Part shown: positions 6,438 to 6,547 of the stretch, one piece after another
Numbering within the stretch: position 1 is the stretch's first letter
Layout: each line of letters starts with the position of its first letter
Origin: Euryarchaeota archaeon UBA346
Lineage (GTDB): Archaea > Thermoplasmatota > E2 > DHVEG-1
Assembly (NCBI GenBank): GCA_002496355.1
Contig: DAJP01000013.1
Span: forward strand, 1-6,547
DNA length: 6,547 bases
Reading direction: 5' to 3'
The notes under the pieces: generated by a model
What the model was told of the DNA's origin: nothing
Databases searched by the model: none
The model's input: the letters and a program-made list of their open reading frames with translations, nothing else
Translations under genes and position numbers: made by a program

Positions 6438-6443
6438 TCCCCT
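6438..6443 (-). promoter_or_regulatory. Weak ribosome binding site of the C25 protease gene
   Basis: AGGGGA lies five bases before the ATG at 6432 on the minus strand. It is a partial Shine-Dalgarno match at a sensible distance and sits in the predicted leader of about 26 bases. Confidence 0.45.
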
Positions 6444-6480
6444 AATACTTACTTCTTTATGACTCTTATAGGGCTTTTGG

Positions 6481-6497
6481 TATTTAAATTTTCTTTC
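6481..6497 (-). promoter_or_regulatory. Promoter of the C25 protease gene
   Basis: The minus strand reads GGAAAGAAAATTTAAATA: a purine-rich BRE-like GAAAGAAAA joined to TTTAAATA, a good archaeal TATA box (6481-6488). The expected start is near 6458, giving a leader of about 26 bases before the ATG at 6432. A second TATA-like CTATAAG at 6465-6471 is too close to the gene to be preferred. Confidence 0.6.
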
Positions 6498-6530
6498 CTC
6501 AATATCCAGCAAAGAAAAAATGTGATGACA

Positions 6531-6547
6531 CGAAATATTATATAAAA
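6531..6547 (+). promoter_or_regulatory. Possible divergent promoter at the right window edge
   Basis: The plus strand ends CGAAATATTATATAAAA: CGAAAT resembles a BRE and TTATATAA is a near-ideal archaeal TATA box. It would direct transcription rightwards, with a start about 20 bases beyond the window. The TATA core is nearly palindromic, so a minus-strand reading with a long leader to the protease gene is possible. Confidence 0.35.

Overview
The window carries five genes, all on the minus strand, so they read from the right edge to the left. The organism looks archaeal. Two genes have no Shine-Dalgarno sequence and start a few bases from where an archaeal TATA box would place the transcript start (leaderless mRNA). 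The TATA-like elements tend to have purine/A-rich BRE-like sequence upstream, and an oligo-T tract follows one stop codon. A secreted C25 (gingipain-type) protease next to amino-acid/acyl-CoA breakdown genes resembles protein-degrading sediment archaea of the Thermoplasmatota (MBG-D/Thermoprofundales), which are known for extracellular C25 and C11 peptidases. This lineage call is inference; no rRNA or marker gene is present.

Layout in transcription order: (1) 6432-4639, a secreted C25 cysteine peptidase with its own promoter and leader, ending at an oligo-T terminator. (2) 4565-1974, a ten-helix P-type cation ATPase with a PEEFP motif in M4, whose promoter sits about 20-40 bp beyond the protease stop. 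(3) 1908-1126, a crotonase-superfamily protein of PaaG-like type, probably leaderless, that lacks the usual catalytic acids. (4) 1032-250, a second crotonase that closely resembles methylglutaconyl-CoA hydratase (LiuC). (5) 245-1, the first 81 codons of a biotin carboxylase subunit, cut by the left window edge.

Genes 4 and 5 are separated by 4 bp, and the ribosome binding site of gene 5 overlaps the stop of gene 4. The hydratase-then-biotin-carboxylase order is that of bacterial liu clusters (liuC-liuD), so this is most simply the leucine branch: 3-methylcrotonyl-CoA is carboxylated to 3-methylglutaconyl-CoA, then hydrated to HMG-CoA. In an archaeon HMG-CoA is also the entry to mevalonate and membrane isoprenoids, so imported leucine could feed both energy and lipid synthesis. 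The secreted protease could supply the peptides, but nothing in the sequence shows co-regulation.

No RNA genes, insertion sequences, CRISPR arrays or origins were seen. No gene-free stretch exceeds 300 bp. The most structured non-coding piece is the 93-bp gap 1033-1125, with an 18-bp near-palindrome, a 9-bp direct repeat and a candidate internal promoter. I found no convincing undescribed system. The points most worth checking are the degenerate active site of the second crotonase, the unusual ion site of the ATPase, the bare C25 protease, and the 1033-1125 regulatory region.
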